Of a stretch of 64,000 nt of DNA, positions 31,711-42,679 are shown in pieces. A program made the position numbers and the translations under genes. Numbering within the stretch: position 1 is the first letter of the stretch; each line of letters opens with the position of its first letter. Source of the stretch: Zanthoxylum bungeanum. Lineage: Eukaryota > Streptophyta > Magnoliopsida > Sapindales > Rutaceae. The notes beneath the pieces are model-generated. The model saw only the letters and a program-made list of their open reading frames with translations, was not told where the DNA came from and ran no database searches. The stretch covers positions 867,683-931,682 of the forward strand of contig SKCR01010150.1 in the NCBI GenBank assembly GCA_019454045.1, given 5' to 3'.

Positions 31711-34700
31711 GTTTGGTATCGATGAGGGATCAAATCGAGTCTATATGTCATCTGGACCAAAGGAAGGTCAATGAACTAAATTTGACTCCATCACGAGCCA
31801 ATTGAGGAGTGTTCCCTTCTACCTGACCAGATGAAGGCCAGGATAATCTCCAACCTACTGGTCCTGAAGAGGAACCAGGGGATGTCTTCATGTTGTCAGG
31901 ACTAGATGAAGGTCTAGGTCTTCAGCTGTATTGTTGATCTTTGAGGAATATCATTCCCCCAAGTTATCATAGCCCTTCATTTCAGATTGTCCCCAGTATA
32001 CTGGTCTCCATTTCACTAGGCCTGATGAAGGTCTATAATTGTCCTCATTCTACTAGATTTGACGAAAGTACATGAGAGTCTGCATTCCACCTGACCTGAT
32101 AGAGGTACGCGGGAATCTATAATTGATTGGACCTGATGAAGGTCCGGGAGATTACGGTGTGTATTTCGATTGTCTCACAAAATAGGCATATTACTTGGAG
32201 AAAGAAGATGAAGTTTAAAACAAGGAAGGGGGACCAGATGGGCAAAATGGTCTAAAAGCTTTCGCATGGGTCCCATTAATACAAAAGAATAAAGTCTCCA
32301 AGGAAAGTTTTCACCTTTTTAATAGTGGTTTTATCGCCCCCTCCACTAGCTTGGGCAACGGTGAAGTCCGAATTTTTCCCAAAATGAGGTTCCTAGCCCA
32401 CAACCAGATGTCAACCTCTCGACCCCAAGCACTAGTCATCTATCTTCTAGCAGGACAACTCGATATTAATTTTCGTGTTGCAAGTGCGATGACAAGCATT
32501 TAGACGCCCCATATTCCACAGACAAGAGTCCAGCCCAACAGTGCACCACTCATGTTACTCCTGAGAAGTATCTGCTTCTGTGCTAGGCGACTATTTGCTA
32601 CTTGTAAATTTGAATAAATGCTTGACAGTTATGTGCCCAGCCCGAGAGGATGACATTCTTGATACTGGCAGTAACACACATACTGCCGTATTTATCCAAT
32701 CTACCTTAGTCTGCTGCATAACTTATGAGGATCCTCCAGCCGAGAAAATGAATGGGTAGTAGTGCATCTACTGGGCCCAACAACTCCCAAACCACGTAGA
32801 CTTAACTTCTGCATGCGACTACGCTCCATGCAACATAGTGTCGTTCCAACCCCCACGGGGCATAAGAAAACCGAGAATAAATAAGGACTATCCAGCCTCA
32901 TCCCTTACATGGACCATACTCTGAATGTTGGCTTGGGTCTGTTTTGAGTAACTGGGTGTCTGTTCAATAGTATGAAGTATAGCTGGCAGTGTAAATACTT
33001 TGAAACCGTGAAGAACAAAATGTGGTTGGCTTTTGTGCAAAGTCGAGTGATGGTTGTCTGGGATTGAGTTCTTGTTGTTTGCTAGAATTCTTACTGCCTT
33101 GGTGATTCAGTCTTCATGGCTCAAGATCTGAACTCACTTTAGACACGTGGGCTGCAATACTTTTATGGCTTCATGAGTTATAAAGAGGGAATTTTATTTC
33201 TGGCTTGACAACAACCGATGGGATTTGTGAGCTTCATAATCGGGGTTCTTGATTTTGTGCTTGGGTTATAAGCCGAGTCTAAGAGTGCAAGTCTCCCTAC
33301 CACGCGAAATGCTTGCTCAATCACTCATATGGGCTAGCAATGGGCTCTTATGTTGGACTCTGAAGTTCATACTTAACTTCCTACTGCGAATGTTAGTTTT
33401 GTTTGGTCGCGTGGGGCTTGTTGATTTATTGCATAAGGTTTTGTTTTGAATGGGCTGAACGTTTGAGGCTTAATGAAGTTTAGCATGGGTGAATTCATGT
33501 TCGATATGGGCTTTACTCTCAGTAGCTGTTTGGTTGCAGATTAGGCCTGGTATATTAACGATAGCTGGATGTTTTTCTGGTTTTACTTGTCCTCCTGGCC
33601 TGTAGGCTCTAATATATGTATATGATTTTACATGAGTGGGCCGTCTCTTATGATGGGCCTAAAATGTGCTGTGGAAGTCAAGTAAGTGACTATTTATTAT
33701 GGCTTGGGCTTACTTAAGCATTGGGCCCGTTGGCACTCGCGGCATCTGTTCATGTGCTGATGGACGTGAGTGGGCTGGTGGCTGTCGAGTTTGGGCTAAT
33801 CTCGGTGGGCTGGACTTTGGCTGTCGTTGCTGCGTGTGGGCCTGCGTCGCATGCTCATTGTGTTGACTCGACTGGAAGATATTCACGTGCTAGATTTACG
33901 CATGTCAGTTGGGATACATTTCTGTTACTGGATTCATCCACGTCGGCCGAGGGATATTCATATTACTGGACTTATGCATGTCCACTGGAAGACATTTCCG
34001 TCATTGGATTCAAGCACGTCGGCTGGGTATGAGTTTTGTAGACTTGAGAATGAGGTTTTGACCATCATGTGACTAACTTGTACGATTTAATCTTGTCACT
34101 AGGTCTGAGCAGTTGGCTCTTTGCAAGCTTGTAAGCTTGTTGGGGCATGAGGGTTCAATATTTTGGTCCAAATTACGATGGCGACATCGTTGCAGCATCG
34201 TGTTAGGGCGTTGGGCGTACATGGTCGCTCGAGACATTCCTACTTGCAGTTTGTGAATTTACAGCACGGTAGTGTAGCAGTTTCGGCCAACTGAGGTCAA
34301 TTTCCAAGGTCGCCATGATAGCACAGCTTGGGCAGTGATGTGGATTCTGTTTTGTTCTCAGTCTCAGGGTGCCTCTCTCACCACAATCGATGTGGGACAA
34401 TGGGCTACATGTTTGGTTTTGTTTCCAAAGCAACCAAATGGCCTCCTCTTTTTGTCTATATTGAAATGGGCGATGTGGGATTTTTAGCTTGTAATCGTGT
34501 GTGAGAGCTGAATGCTTTTTGGGCTTGTTGTTGCATGGGCTTATTGTTGCATGGGTTTGATGATGGCATTATCATAGAGTGGGTTTCTGGGCCGGTCTGC
34601 TCGACGAGATGGCGGGCTATTTTTGAGTGGTTGGCTGGACCCACCAGTTTGGAGAAAGAAATTGGATCTAATAGGTCGCTCGGTTTTATGCTGACATCAA

Positions 34701-36180
34701 TACCTAACTCTGCATGTAGCGTGGGTCTTTACTTAATTTGCACTAAAGGTAGTGAGCTTAGGGGTTGCTTAAGGCCCATTCTTGAAGATGGTGATATGGC
34801 GTGTGTGAGATACTTTCTTCATGATCAGCGAATGTAGACTGGACACACCTCCATGCACATGCCAAATTTTAGTTGCATGCTTCATTTTTATTTTCTTTCG
34901 TGTGTAGGATGCCAATTGGCTCAGGCAGTGTGCCACTATACCTTATAAAGGTACATCAGAGTCTATAGTCGATTGGACCCAATGAAGGTCCCAAAAAAAA
35001 AAACCTTCCCCCACCATACCATATGAAGGTATATGAGAGTCTATTGTTGACCAGACATGATCCATGAGATAACAGTCGAATGAACCGGATAAAGATCCAT
35101 TAGGGAGTTCACTCACTCCGTTAGACTTGATAATTGTCTCTGAGAATTTTCACTCTACAATACCTATATGAAGGTCTGGACCTGGTGAAGATTCATGTGT
35201 ACGGTCGACTGGACCCGATAAAGGTCCAACAAGATCCCCACTTCTCAGTCTACAAGACCTGATAGAGGTCGACTGGATTTGACTAAGGCCTGTGAAATTC
35301 TTCATTCTACTGGATATGATGAAGGTTTTCCTATGTAGTCTATAGCTAATGGTAATTCATTCATTTCATATAGAAAATAGGTAACAATCATTTCATGCCG
35401 ACTAGAGATGATGACAAACCTTTCATGTTTCCAATAGGAGATGGGAATCCTCTTAACGTCTACTGAAAAAGATGACACATTTTTTTTATGTAGTCTGGAA
35501 GAGACGCCAAGCCTTTCATATAATCTGGAGGAGATACAATCCTATTACGTAGCCTGAATGAGATGATATTTTATCCATGCAATCTAGAGTAAATGGTAAC
35601 CGTCCCAAATAGACTCGAATATATGTCAATCATAGAGAATGCTTCTTGGTTGATTGTTTATGCTGGGGATTACGAGGATATTCACTTGTCGACTGGTGGA
35701 AGTGTGTAGAGTGATCCAAGTGTTGGTTCACTGGTAGTCTGGCACCGGGTAGGCTAGAGAGAATCACTCTTTCGAACTCTTGTATCTCATTTCGCATGTA
35801 GGAGGTGACTTGTTGTGACCGGTCGGCCGAGAAATATGGTGGCCCTTTTAGTGGTTAAGTGGACGGTTGCTTGATAGTGGATTTTCAATTGTCATATTGT
35901 TATATGCTCATAAGAGATTGGGTTAGTTGATAAAATCGTTGGGGTGACTCGTAGCCTCACGCTTTTAGGAGGTTGAAGAATTATGCTTCAATAACTTTTA
36001 GGAGATTAGAACTGGTGTTTTATATGGCCCAATTTTCCTCTTTATAACAATCGTAACTGTTCTTGTAGAGCGGCTAATTGTGTCACCACGAGATCTGGTG
36101 TTTATTTGTTGCTTGAAGCCTTGGATAATTATGTTTGTAAAAATCGTAGACTGAATGGTTTTCGCTTGCAATGAATCGCT
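31711..36180 (-). other. Interior of the LARD-like element, no coding sequence recognised
   Basis: At 31750-32170 and again at 34920-35340, GATGAAGGTC, TCGACTGGA and GACCTGATAGAGGT motifs recur irregularly, like decayed array units. 32200-34900 is unique-looking sequence without repeated motifs; 33600-34030 is rich in TGGGC words and has two overlapping chance ORFs. A CCACAATCGATGTGGGAC near-palindrome is at about 34380. I do not recognise captured gene fragments. Confidence 0.6.
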
Positions 36181-36185
36181 AAGGC

Positions 36186-36204
36186 CCCATGGTGGGCGCC
36201 AAAT
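36186..36204 (-). promoter_or_regulatory. Primer-binding site of the LARD-like element
   Basis: Minus-strand TTTGGCGCCCACCATGGGG abuts the right LTR. A TGGCGCCCACCGTGGGGC-like primer site is known in many plant gypsy elements, which suggests a Ty3/gypsy parent. Confidence 0.75.
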
Positions 36205-36888
36205 TGTAGACGCTGATTTTCGCCCGAGGTCCACAATCGAGATTTTCGTAGAGGGGGCATTAGCGATCCTGCAAAACAAAGAGGTAGGGTGAGCGTGGAG
36301 GGTCTGCCCACCGGTGTAGTGGGTGACGTAGGCACTCCGACGCCCAAGTCAGTAGTGGAAATGTGTTAATAATGTCGTAGGAGGAGGAATGGCAAGGTCA
36401 GAGATTACCTTAATACCCGTAGGCTGCCGTGAGGGCGGTATATGGGAGATATTGGGAGCTATGCAGAGAATATTGTTGAACTATCAGGGTTGTGACCCCT
36501 TCCTTGTAGACTTCTTCTCTTTATATACACACCCTCTGGAGGCGCGTGTATTTACTGCACTTGACTGCTCGTCCGTTTGGTGTTGGTAACGACCGTTTTT
36601 ATGAGGGGTAATTATGTTCGCCCGTTGAAGGTTGGAAACGGCTGGGTCATGAGTGGTGTTTATGTATCTGAGTGTTACATGAGTTAACGTATGGTGGGTC
36701 CTTGGATTTGTACTGGGTATGGGCCTACGAATCTTTGGGCCAATATACACCAAATCCAGGCGTCCTAAGAGAGTGAACTCGTGATGGCAACTTGGGCCTG
36801 AATCCATGCTGGCAGGTTATGGATGCATTTAGTATTGGGCCCGAAGTAAAATGTCAAAGTTGCCCTTGGACCAAATTTGGACCGTACA
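36205..36888 (-). repeat. 5' LTR of the LARD-like element
   Basis: 684 bp, TG...CA. Retains the TACGAATCTTTGGGCC segment missing from the other LTR. Contains the same TATATAAA box on the minus strand. Confidence 0.88.
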
Positions 36889-37554
36889 AAATCTTGATAC
36901 AAATGTATCAAATTTTCGTTCTTAAATATTAGATTCATAATGTTTATATTTATCGATAATAAATCAAAATATATCGGGAACAGAGTTAAAATCTCAAATT
37001 CTTTTTGTATTAATACAAAATTCTCATGAGAGAGAGTAACACTAACTTGTAAGATAAGGAAACCTCAAGTACAAGTCATTAGCTGCAAAATTGCTCAATT
37101 TCAAAGTCCCTTCGTTAATCCAAAACCTAGCTTAAAACCGTGTTTGGTTTTTTATTACCAATTCTCGTTGCATTCTTTATACTATATAAGTATATATAAT
37201 TTCCGTGACTCTTAAGCATTATGAAACCCCACTTCTTAGGTTTATACCTTCCTTGATAATTTGGAGTTTGGAAATTATAAGATTATTTTATTATTATTAT
37301 TTTTTAAAACAAAGCTTGAATTGGTCCTTGGCAATTCTCACGTTACCCTCCTATTAAATTCCAACATTCTCCAATCTTCAATCCCAATCACAACCTTCTC
37401 ATTTCTTTCCACCATTTTTGCAATTCTTCAAACATCATCAACAAAAACCTCCAAGCCAAGTCAAATCTTGTAAATATAATAGTCAACTCTCCCTCTATTT
37501 CCTCCTAGTTTCCTTGCACCAAATCACAACCGAACCCTTAACTAAGTTGCCAAA
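36889..37554 (+). other. Promoter and leader region of the GH81 gene
   Basis: AT-rich to about 37310, then a C-rich, G-poor stretch (37320-37550) typical of a plant 5'UTR. An ACTATATAAGTATATA TATA-like box is near 37183, so the leader could be as long as 300 bp. Small ORFs in it are not genes. Confidence 0.5.
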
Positions 37555-39756
37555 ATGTTGAAAAAACTCGAAAGAAGAGTCAAAACTATAGTCACAAAGC
37601 CCTTTAAAAGGCCCAAAAAGCCCTGTAAACCCCCAGTTCCAAACACAGAGACCCCTTCACCTGAACCTTCACCTGAACCTGAACCAACAATGGAGCCTCA
37701 GCATCCAAAAAAGCTTCCAACTTTCCCATTCCTCTTCCCCAAAACACAATCCTCAGTGCTCCCTGACCCTTCACTCTTCTTCTCGCCTACTCTTTTGTCA
37801 TCTCCTCTCCCCACAAACTGTTTCTTCCAAAACTTCACCCTCAAAGCTGGTGATCAGCCTGAATACATTCACCCATATCTCATCAAATCGTCACTCTCTT
37901 CACTTTCTGTCTCATACCCATCTCAGTTTCACAACCCTTCTTTCATTTACCAGGTCTTCAATGCCGATATCACCATCTCTGCATCAAATAAAACCGACCC
38001 AGATTCACAAAAAAGTCATATTATTTCATCTTACAGTGATCTCAGTGTTACTCTTGACATGCCCTCTGCAAATTTTCGGTTTTTTCTTGTCAGAGGAAGC
38101 CCTTTTTTGACTTGTTCTATTGTCAATAATACCCCAGTTTCAATATCGACTATTCATGCAATTCTATCTTTTGATGCCAACAGTTCATTGACCAAGTACA
38201 CCATTAAGCTTAACAATAACCAAACATGGCTTTTGTATTCGTCTTCACCAATTAGTTTGAGCCCAAATGGTGTTTCTCTGCTCACCTCAGACGGGTTTAC
38301 AGGCATAATTCGGATCGCTGTCTTGCCAGATTCTGATCCACAATATCAGTCAATTCTTGATCGGTTCAGTTCTTGTTATCCAGTTTCAGGTGATGCTGTT
38401 TTCACTAAGCCTTTTTGTTTAGAGTACAAATTTCAAAAGAAAGGGTGGGGTGATTTACTTATGTTGGCACATCCTTTGCATCTTCAAATGATGTCTACTG
38501 ATGATTGTGATTTGATTGTTTTAAAGGATTTTAAGTATAAAAGTATAGATGGTGATCTTGTTGGTGTTGTTGGTGATTCTTGGGTGTTGAAACCACACTC
38601 AGTTTCGGTAACATGGCATTCAATTAAAGGAATTAGAAAAGAATCTCATGATGAAATAGTTTCAGCACTTTCTAAGGATGTTGAGGCCTTGAATTCAACT
38701 CCTATAACCACAACTTCATCCTACTTTTATGGGAAATTAATTGCTAGAGCAGCACGATTGGCTTTGATAGCTGAAGAGGTGAGTTTCGTTGATGTCATAC
38801 CGGCTATAAGGAAGTTCTTGAGGGATGCAATTGAGCCTTGGTTGGAAGGTACTTTTAGTGGAAATGGTTTTCTGTATGATGGAAAATGGGGAGGAATTGT
38901 GACAAAACAAGGTTCGGCGGATTCTGGAGCAGATTTTGGATTTGGTGTGTATAATGACCATCATTATCATTTGGGGTACTTTCTTTATGCAATTGCTGTG
39001 CTTGCTAAGATTGACCCGGTTTGGGGGAGGAAGTATAAGCCTCAAGCTTATTCACTTATGGCAGATTTTATGAACTTAGGCAGGAGAGAGAACTCGAATT
39101 ATCCACGTTTGAGATGCTTTGATCTGTATAAATTGCATTCTTGGGCTGGAGGGTTAACTGAATTTGCAGATGGGAGGAATCAGGAGAGCACAAGTGAGGC
39201 TGTGAACGCATACTATTCAGCTGCTTTGATGGGGCTAGCCTATGGAGACACACACCTTGTGGCCATTGGATCAATGCTTATGGCAATGGAGATTCAGGCA
39301 GCACAAACCTGGTGGCAAATTAGAGAGGAAGATACTCTGTATGACAAAGATTTTACCAGAGAGAACAGAGTGGTTGGTGTTCTGTGGTCTAACAAAAGAG
39401 ACAGTGGACTTTGGTTTGCACCACCTGAATGGAGAGAGTGTAGGCTTGGCATTCAACTGCTACCCTTATCGCCAATCTCTGAGGTTTTGTTCTCTGATGT
39501 TGGTTTTGCGAGACAACTTGTGAACTGGACATTACCGGCTTTAAGTAGAGAGGGAGTTGGAGAAGGATGGAAAGGGTTTGTTTATGCATTGGAAGGAATT
39601 TACGACACAGAAAGTGCTTTGCAGAAGATCAGAAACTTGAGTGGTCATGATGATGGGAATTCACTCAGTAATCTCTTATGGTGGATTCACAGTAGAGGCG
39701 AAGAAGGATACAGTGGATGGGGAAAATTCTGCTGGTTTGGTCATTACTGTCACTAA
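37555..39756 (+). CDS. GH81 family endo-1,3-beta-glucanase
   Basis: A single open frame of 733 aa without introns. The first 55 residues are basic then Pro/Glu-rich (EPSPEPEPTMEPQ), with no signal peptide, as in plant GH81 proteins. The N-terminal beta-sandwich starts at about residue 65 (PTFPFLFPKTQSSVLPDP, TNCFFQNF), followed by the (alpha/alpha)6 catalytic domain. Visible family motifs are FGVYNDHHYHLGYF (Asp468), LHSWAGGLTEFADGRNQEST and the paired glutamates 544 and 548 in QESTSEA, the region of the general base. GH81 enzymes cleave internal beta-1,3 bonds in callose or microbial glucans. The lack of a signal peptide leaves its location uncertain. All expected motifs are intact, and the length is near the family norm of about 650-750 aa. 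Start: first ATG of the frame, MLKKLERRVK. Confidence 0.95.
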   Translation: MLKKLERRVKTIVTKPFKRPKKPCKPPVPNTETPSPEPSPEPEPTMEPQHPKKLPTFPFLFPKTQSSVLPDPSLFFSPTLLSSPLPTNCFFQNFTLKAGDQPEYIHPYLIKSSLSSLSVSYPSQFHNPSFIYQVFNADITISASNKTDPDSQKSHIISSYSDLSVTLDMPSANFRFFLVRGSPFLTCSIVNNTPVSISTIHAILSFDANSSLTKYTIKLNNNQTWLLYSSSPISLSPNGVSLLTSDGFTGIIRIAVLPDSDPQYQSILDRFSSCYPVSGDAVFTKPFCLEYKFQKKGWGDLLMLAHPLHLQMMSTDDCDLIVLKDFKYKSIDGDLVGVVGDSWVLKPHSVSVTWHSIKGIRKESHDEIVSALSKDVEALNSTPITTTSSYFYGKLIARAARLALIAEEVSFVDVIPAIRKFLRDAIEPWLEGTFSGNGFLYDGKWGGIVTKQGSADSGADFGFGVYNDHHYHLGYFLYAIAVLAKIDPVWGRKYKPQAYSLMADFMNLGRRENSNYPRLRCFDLYKLHSWAGGLTEFADGRNQESTSEAVNAYYSAALMGLAYGDTHLVAIGSMLMAMEIQAAQTWWQIREEDTLYDKDFTRENRVVGVLWSNKRDSGLWFAPPEWRECRLGIQLLPLSPISEVLFSDVGFARQLVNWTLPALSREGVGEGWKGFVYALEGIYDTESALQKIRNLSGHDDGNSLSNLLWWIHSRGEEGYSGWGKFCWFGHYCH

Positions 39757-39782
39757 ATATCCCTTGTGTTTATATCCTGTTG

Positions 39783-39788
39783 AATAAA
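39783..39788 (+). terminator. Polyadenylation signal of the GH81 gene
   Basis: AATAAA 27 bp after the stop codon, followed by T-rich sequence and TTTGTG, a normal plant 3' end arrangement. Confidence 0.55.
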
Positions 39789-40145
39789 ATACTCTATATG
39801 TTCTTTTTGATTTGTGCATTTATACAAATATAAAATAATAGAGATGACAAGCATTTCTTTCTAGTCATTTGTCTCATATTACGCATGGAGTTCCATTTAA
39901 ATTTCACATGCTCATCATTATCTTCTTGTTCAACTACTGTCAATTTGTTTTCATTTCATTTGAGAAGAAACCATTAATGTGATTCTAAAGCTCTGCTTTT
40001 GTATCAATCAGAAAATGCTTTTGGTATGGCTTCTTGTCTTTGATATGTACTGATCTCGCGTAACACAACCGAAACATGATCACCATTTTGATGGAAATAC
40101 GAAACCAACTGAAGAAAGAGATTGAGCAAGAATTCATCAACTCAA

Positions 40146-40304
40146 CTAGAGATTCGTTTCTTTAATGCTACCTATCATTTCTCTCATCTCATTCTTTAGT
40201 GCTTGATACTTCCACTTAACACTGATGAAGCACAGATGATTGAACTCCCCAAGTGAAAAACCAGCCCCATAGCCATCTGTACAGTAATCCATTGGAACCT
40301 GGTA
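40146..40304 (-). pseudogene. Possible last-exon remnant of an unidentified gene
   Basis: On the minus strand TTTTTTTCTTACCAG|GTTCCAATGG is a strong acceptor, followed by 52 codons (VPMDYCTDGYGAGFSLGEF ... VKWKYQALKNEMREM) to a stop at 40146. Farther upstream (about 40540-40440, minus) a second short coding-like segment reads FEANAINVELWWAYFSGLQ, but then meets a stop. The pieces look like decayed exons; I do not recognise the protein. It could equally be chance. Confidence 0.35.
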
Positions 40305-40559
40305 AGAAAAAAATATCAGACATTCATCTTCTGAAACCACGACTATTGATGTCTATTTATAAACGTTTTACGCCCAATCATTTCGGATAACGTTTTTGCA
40401 TCCTCTGTATTATTGCAACTGGTGAGCAGTTTTTAGATATCAAACGGACCTCTTCATAAAGTAATTTTAATTTGCTTGAAGGCCAGAGAAGTATGCCCAC
40501 CACAGCTCTACATTTATAGCATTTGCTTCAAATTCATCTCATTCCATGTGTTCTACATC

Positions 40560-42190
40560 TCATGAAAATAACTACTGAGCCAGACAAACAGGGCAATTTT
40601 TCCATTAAATTATTTAACTCACATTCTCTTCCATTCAAAAAAAAAATAAAAAAATCTCATAAATCTTGCAAACCCCACTTGTAAGTCTTGTATAAATGTA
40701 AATTTAGCACCTTTTGTCATACATCCATTACTAATCATGAACACATCCAACAGAATGGCATTTTACTCATTTTATTTTTGTTTCATGAAAGGTAATATAT
40801 ATTATTGAGTTATAAAAGCATGATCATAATATTATTCGCTAAAAAATATAGGTAAAGGGTAGGCAAAGTTTAATTTTTTTTTCCTTTTATCTCCTTATTT
40901 CTCTTAAGATTCGAATTCAGATGAGAAACTAAATATAACTATTTGAAATCATCCGTTCACGTCCCTTAAAGCAAAATAAATAATTTCATTTACACAACAA
41001 GAAACCCCATCAAAATTCAATTATTAGCTCAACAAACCCACAAAAATCTTTCCAATGACTGAAGATCCTTGTTACTAACTAAAATGTCATTCAATGAATT
41101 AACTATCAAATGGAAACGATTTGATTTACAACATAAATTGATTGTGATCATCGAGCCAACTAGTAGATGATGATTAATAATTTTTTAAAATTATTTAATT
41201 AATATTTCACAACGTACGTTCAAAGCAACTTGATAGTGGTAGTTGAATTTGAGGCTCCCCCATATCTACATCATATATTTTAATTAATCAAGACTTACTA
41301 TTATTTTTGTACATTCAACGCTGACTATAATTGGAATATGAGCCCTAACGCGGCTTTAATTTAATTTTATTTTTGTTTATTTCACAATTTATTTTTATTT
41401 CACAATGTGAGATTTTAAATCCTACACCACCAAAACACACCTGTTGGGACATTTGGACTCTACATGCTAATAATAAATTACATAATAGGCTCATTGTGGG
41501 CAACATTAAAAGTTTTTAAATACACAAACAGGCCATTCACATTGAGGATATTAGTAGTTCGTTCAACCGGTAAAACAAATATGGTAAATGTATATAGTTA
41601 AATAATGGCAAAATTTACCACACAAGTTTTTAGTAGGAGTCTAAAATCTAAATCCATGGCATAATCTAGGGAACTAACTAGCATGACTCAACATCTATCT
41701 TAAATAACAGCGAAATTTGCCAAAAAATCTAAAACTATGTAAAAATGATGAGAAAATCTACTAATTTTATGTAATTATAATGTTTTAGAGAGTGTGTATG
41801 TTTTATCTACTGATTATTGTTTTTTTTTTTATGTACTATTAAGAATGGTAAAAGATAATGGAAATTTTCGAACAAAAATGGCATAGTATTCTAATTAATC
41901 TCTTTAAAGAATATTTTTTTAAAAAAATAATCCAACTAAGTAGGTGATAACACTTGCCTTGTGATTCTCCGAACATGCTGTGAACTGTGAAGTGTGAATG
42001 AATGAAATTGAAATACTGAAATTGTTTGCTTATGCTACATGTGATGTCAAGACCCTACCAAGATGCCCCCACGTTTGTTTTGCACATTTTGTGGCTTAAT
42101 TCTTTGCTACTTTCCACGGAAGCAAGACTTTTGCTTTCTTCCAAATTAGCAAATAAAGAATTTTCCAACCTGCAATTTACATCAACACTG
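40560..42190. other. Intergenic region upstream of the PERK gene
   Basis: AT-rich with no coding signal. A CCTACACCACCAAAACACACC piece at about 41420-41443 resembles the 5' end of the SINE in reverse and may be a fragment. The last 200 bp should hold the PERK promoter and first UTR exon. Confidence 0.45.
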
Positions 42191-42671
42191 GTAAGCATTT
42201 CTTGTGTTTTCAGCTTATGGGTATTTTCGCAGTCTCTTTTTGTGATATGGGTAATGCTGCATGTTGCTCTTTAAGGAAAAAAAATGACTAGGTTTGGACT
42301 AAAAGTGCACTCTTTTTTTATCTGCTTGTTGTTCTAAATTTTGTGAACTTTGCTCTGGATTTTGGTCCCTGGAGGATTCACTGAACTGGGTCGTGTTTAT
42401 TTTTTTTGTAGTTAAATGGGTTCTTCAAAGCTTGTTGCTGTTTGTGTAATCTTTTTTGATGTTGTAGATCGTAGGTTGTTAGAGAGTTTGAATATTTAGA
42501 TCGGAAAGATTTGAGCTTTTGGTAGTTTTAGCTATGAGAGAGGTGTTTATGGACTGAAGTTTGCTGTAGATTTGTGATTAGTTGGTTAATTTTGAGAAAA
42601 AGATTTGATCTTTTGATAAGTATATTGGACATTTAGCTACACATTACATAATCTTTGATTCATTTGTTCAG
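42191..42671 (+). other. Probable 5'UTR intron of the PERK gene
   Basis: CAACACTG|GTAAGC at 42191 and a T-rich tract ending TTTGTTCAG|AGAG at 42671, eight bases before the ATG at 42680. The interior is T-rich with G-T bias, like the other introns here. Confidence 0.6.
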
Positions 42672-42679
42672 AGAGAAAA

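Larger units (their letters stand above)
29853..36888 (-). mobile_element. Large non-coding LTR retrotransposon derivative (LARD-like)
   Basis: Two same-orientation LTRs (29853-30519, 667 bp; 36205-36888, 684 bp) with ends TGTAGACG...CCGTACA on the plus strand. The primer site TTTGGCGCCCACCATGGGG is seen on the minus strand next to the right LTR (36186-36204), so the element runs right to left and the right LTR is the 5' LTR. The 5.7-kb interior has no recognisable gag or pol and only short chance ORFs. It has a 69-bp array, a 100-bp array and diffuse GATGAAGGTC-type repeats. The expected 5-bp target duplication is not seen (GAATA versus AAATC). The left LTR has a 17-bp deletion between GGGCC repeats. 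Confidence 0.85.

Noticed and set aside
33721..34072. Overlapping ORFs in the LARD interior as a captured host gene
   Set aside because: Two overlapping frames of similar length in the same strand with TGGGC-rich sequence; no recognisable domain. Left as uncertain interior sequence.
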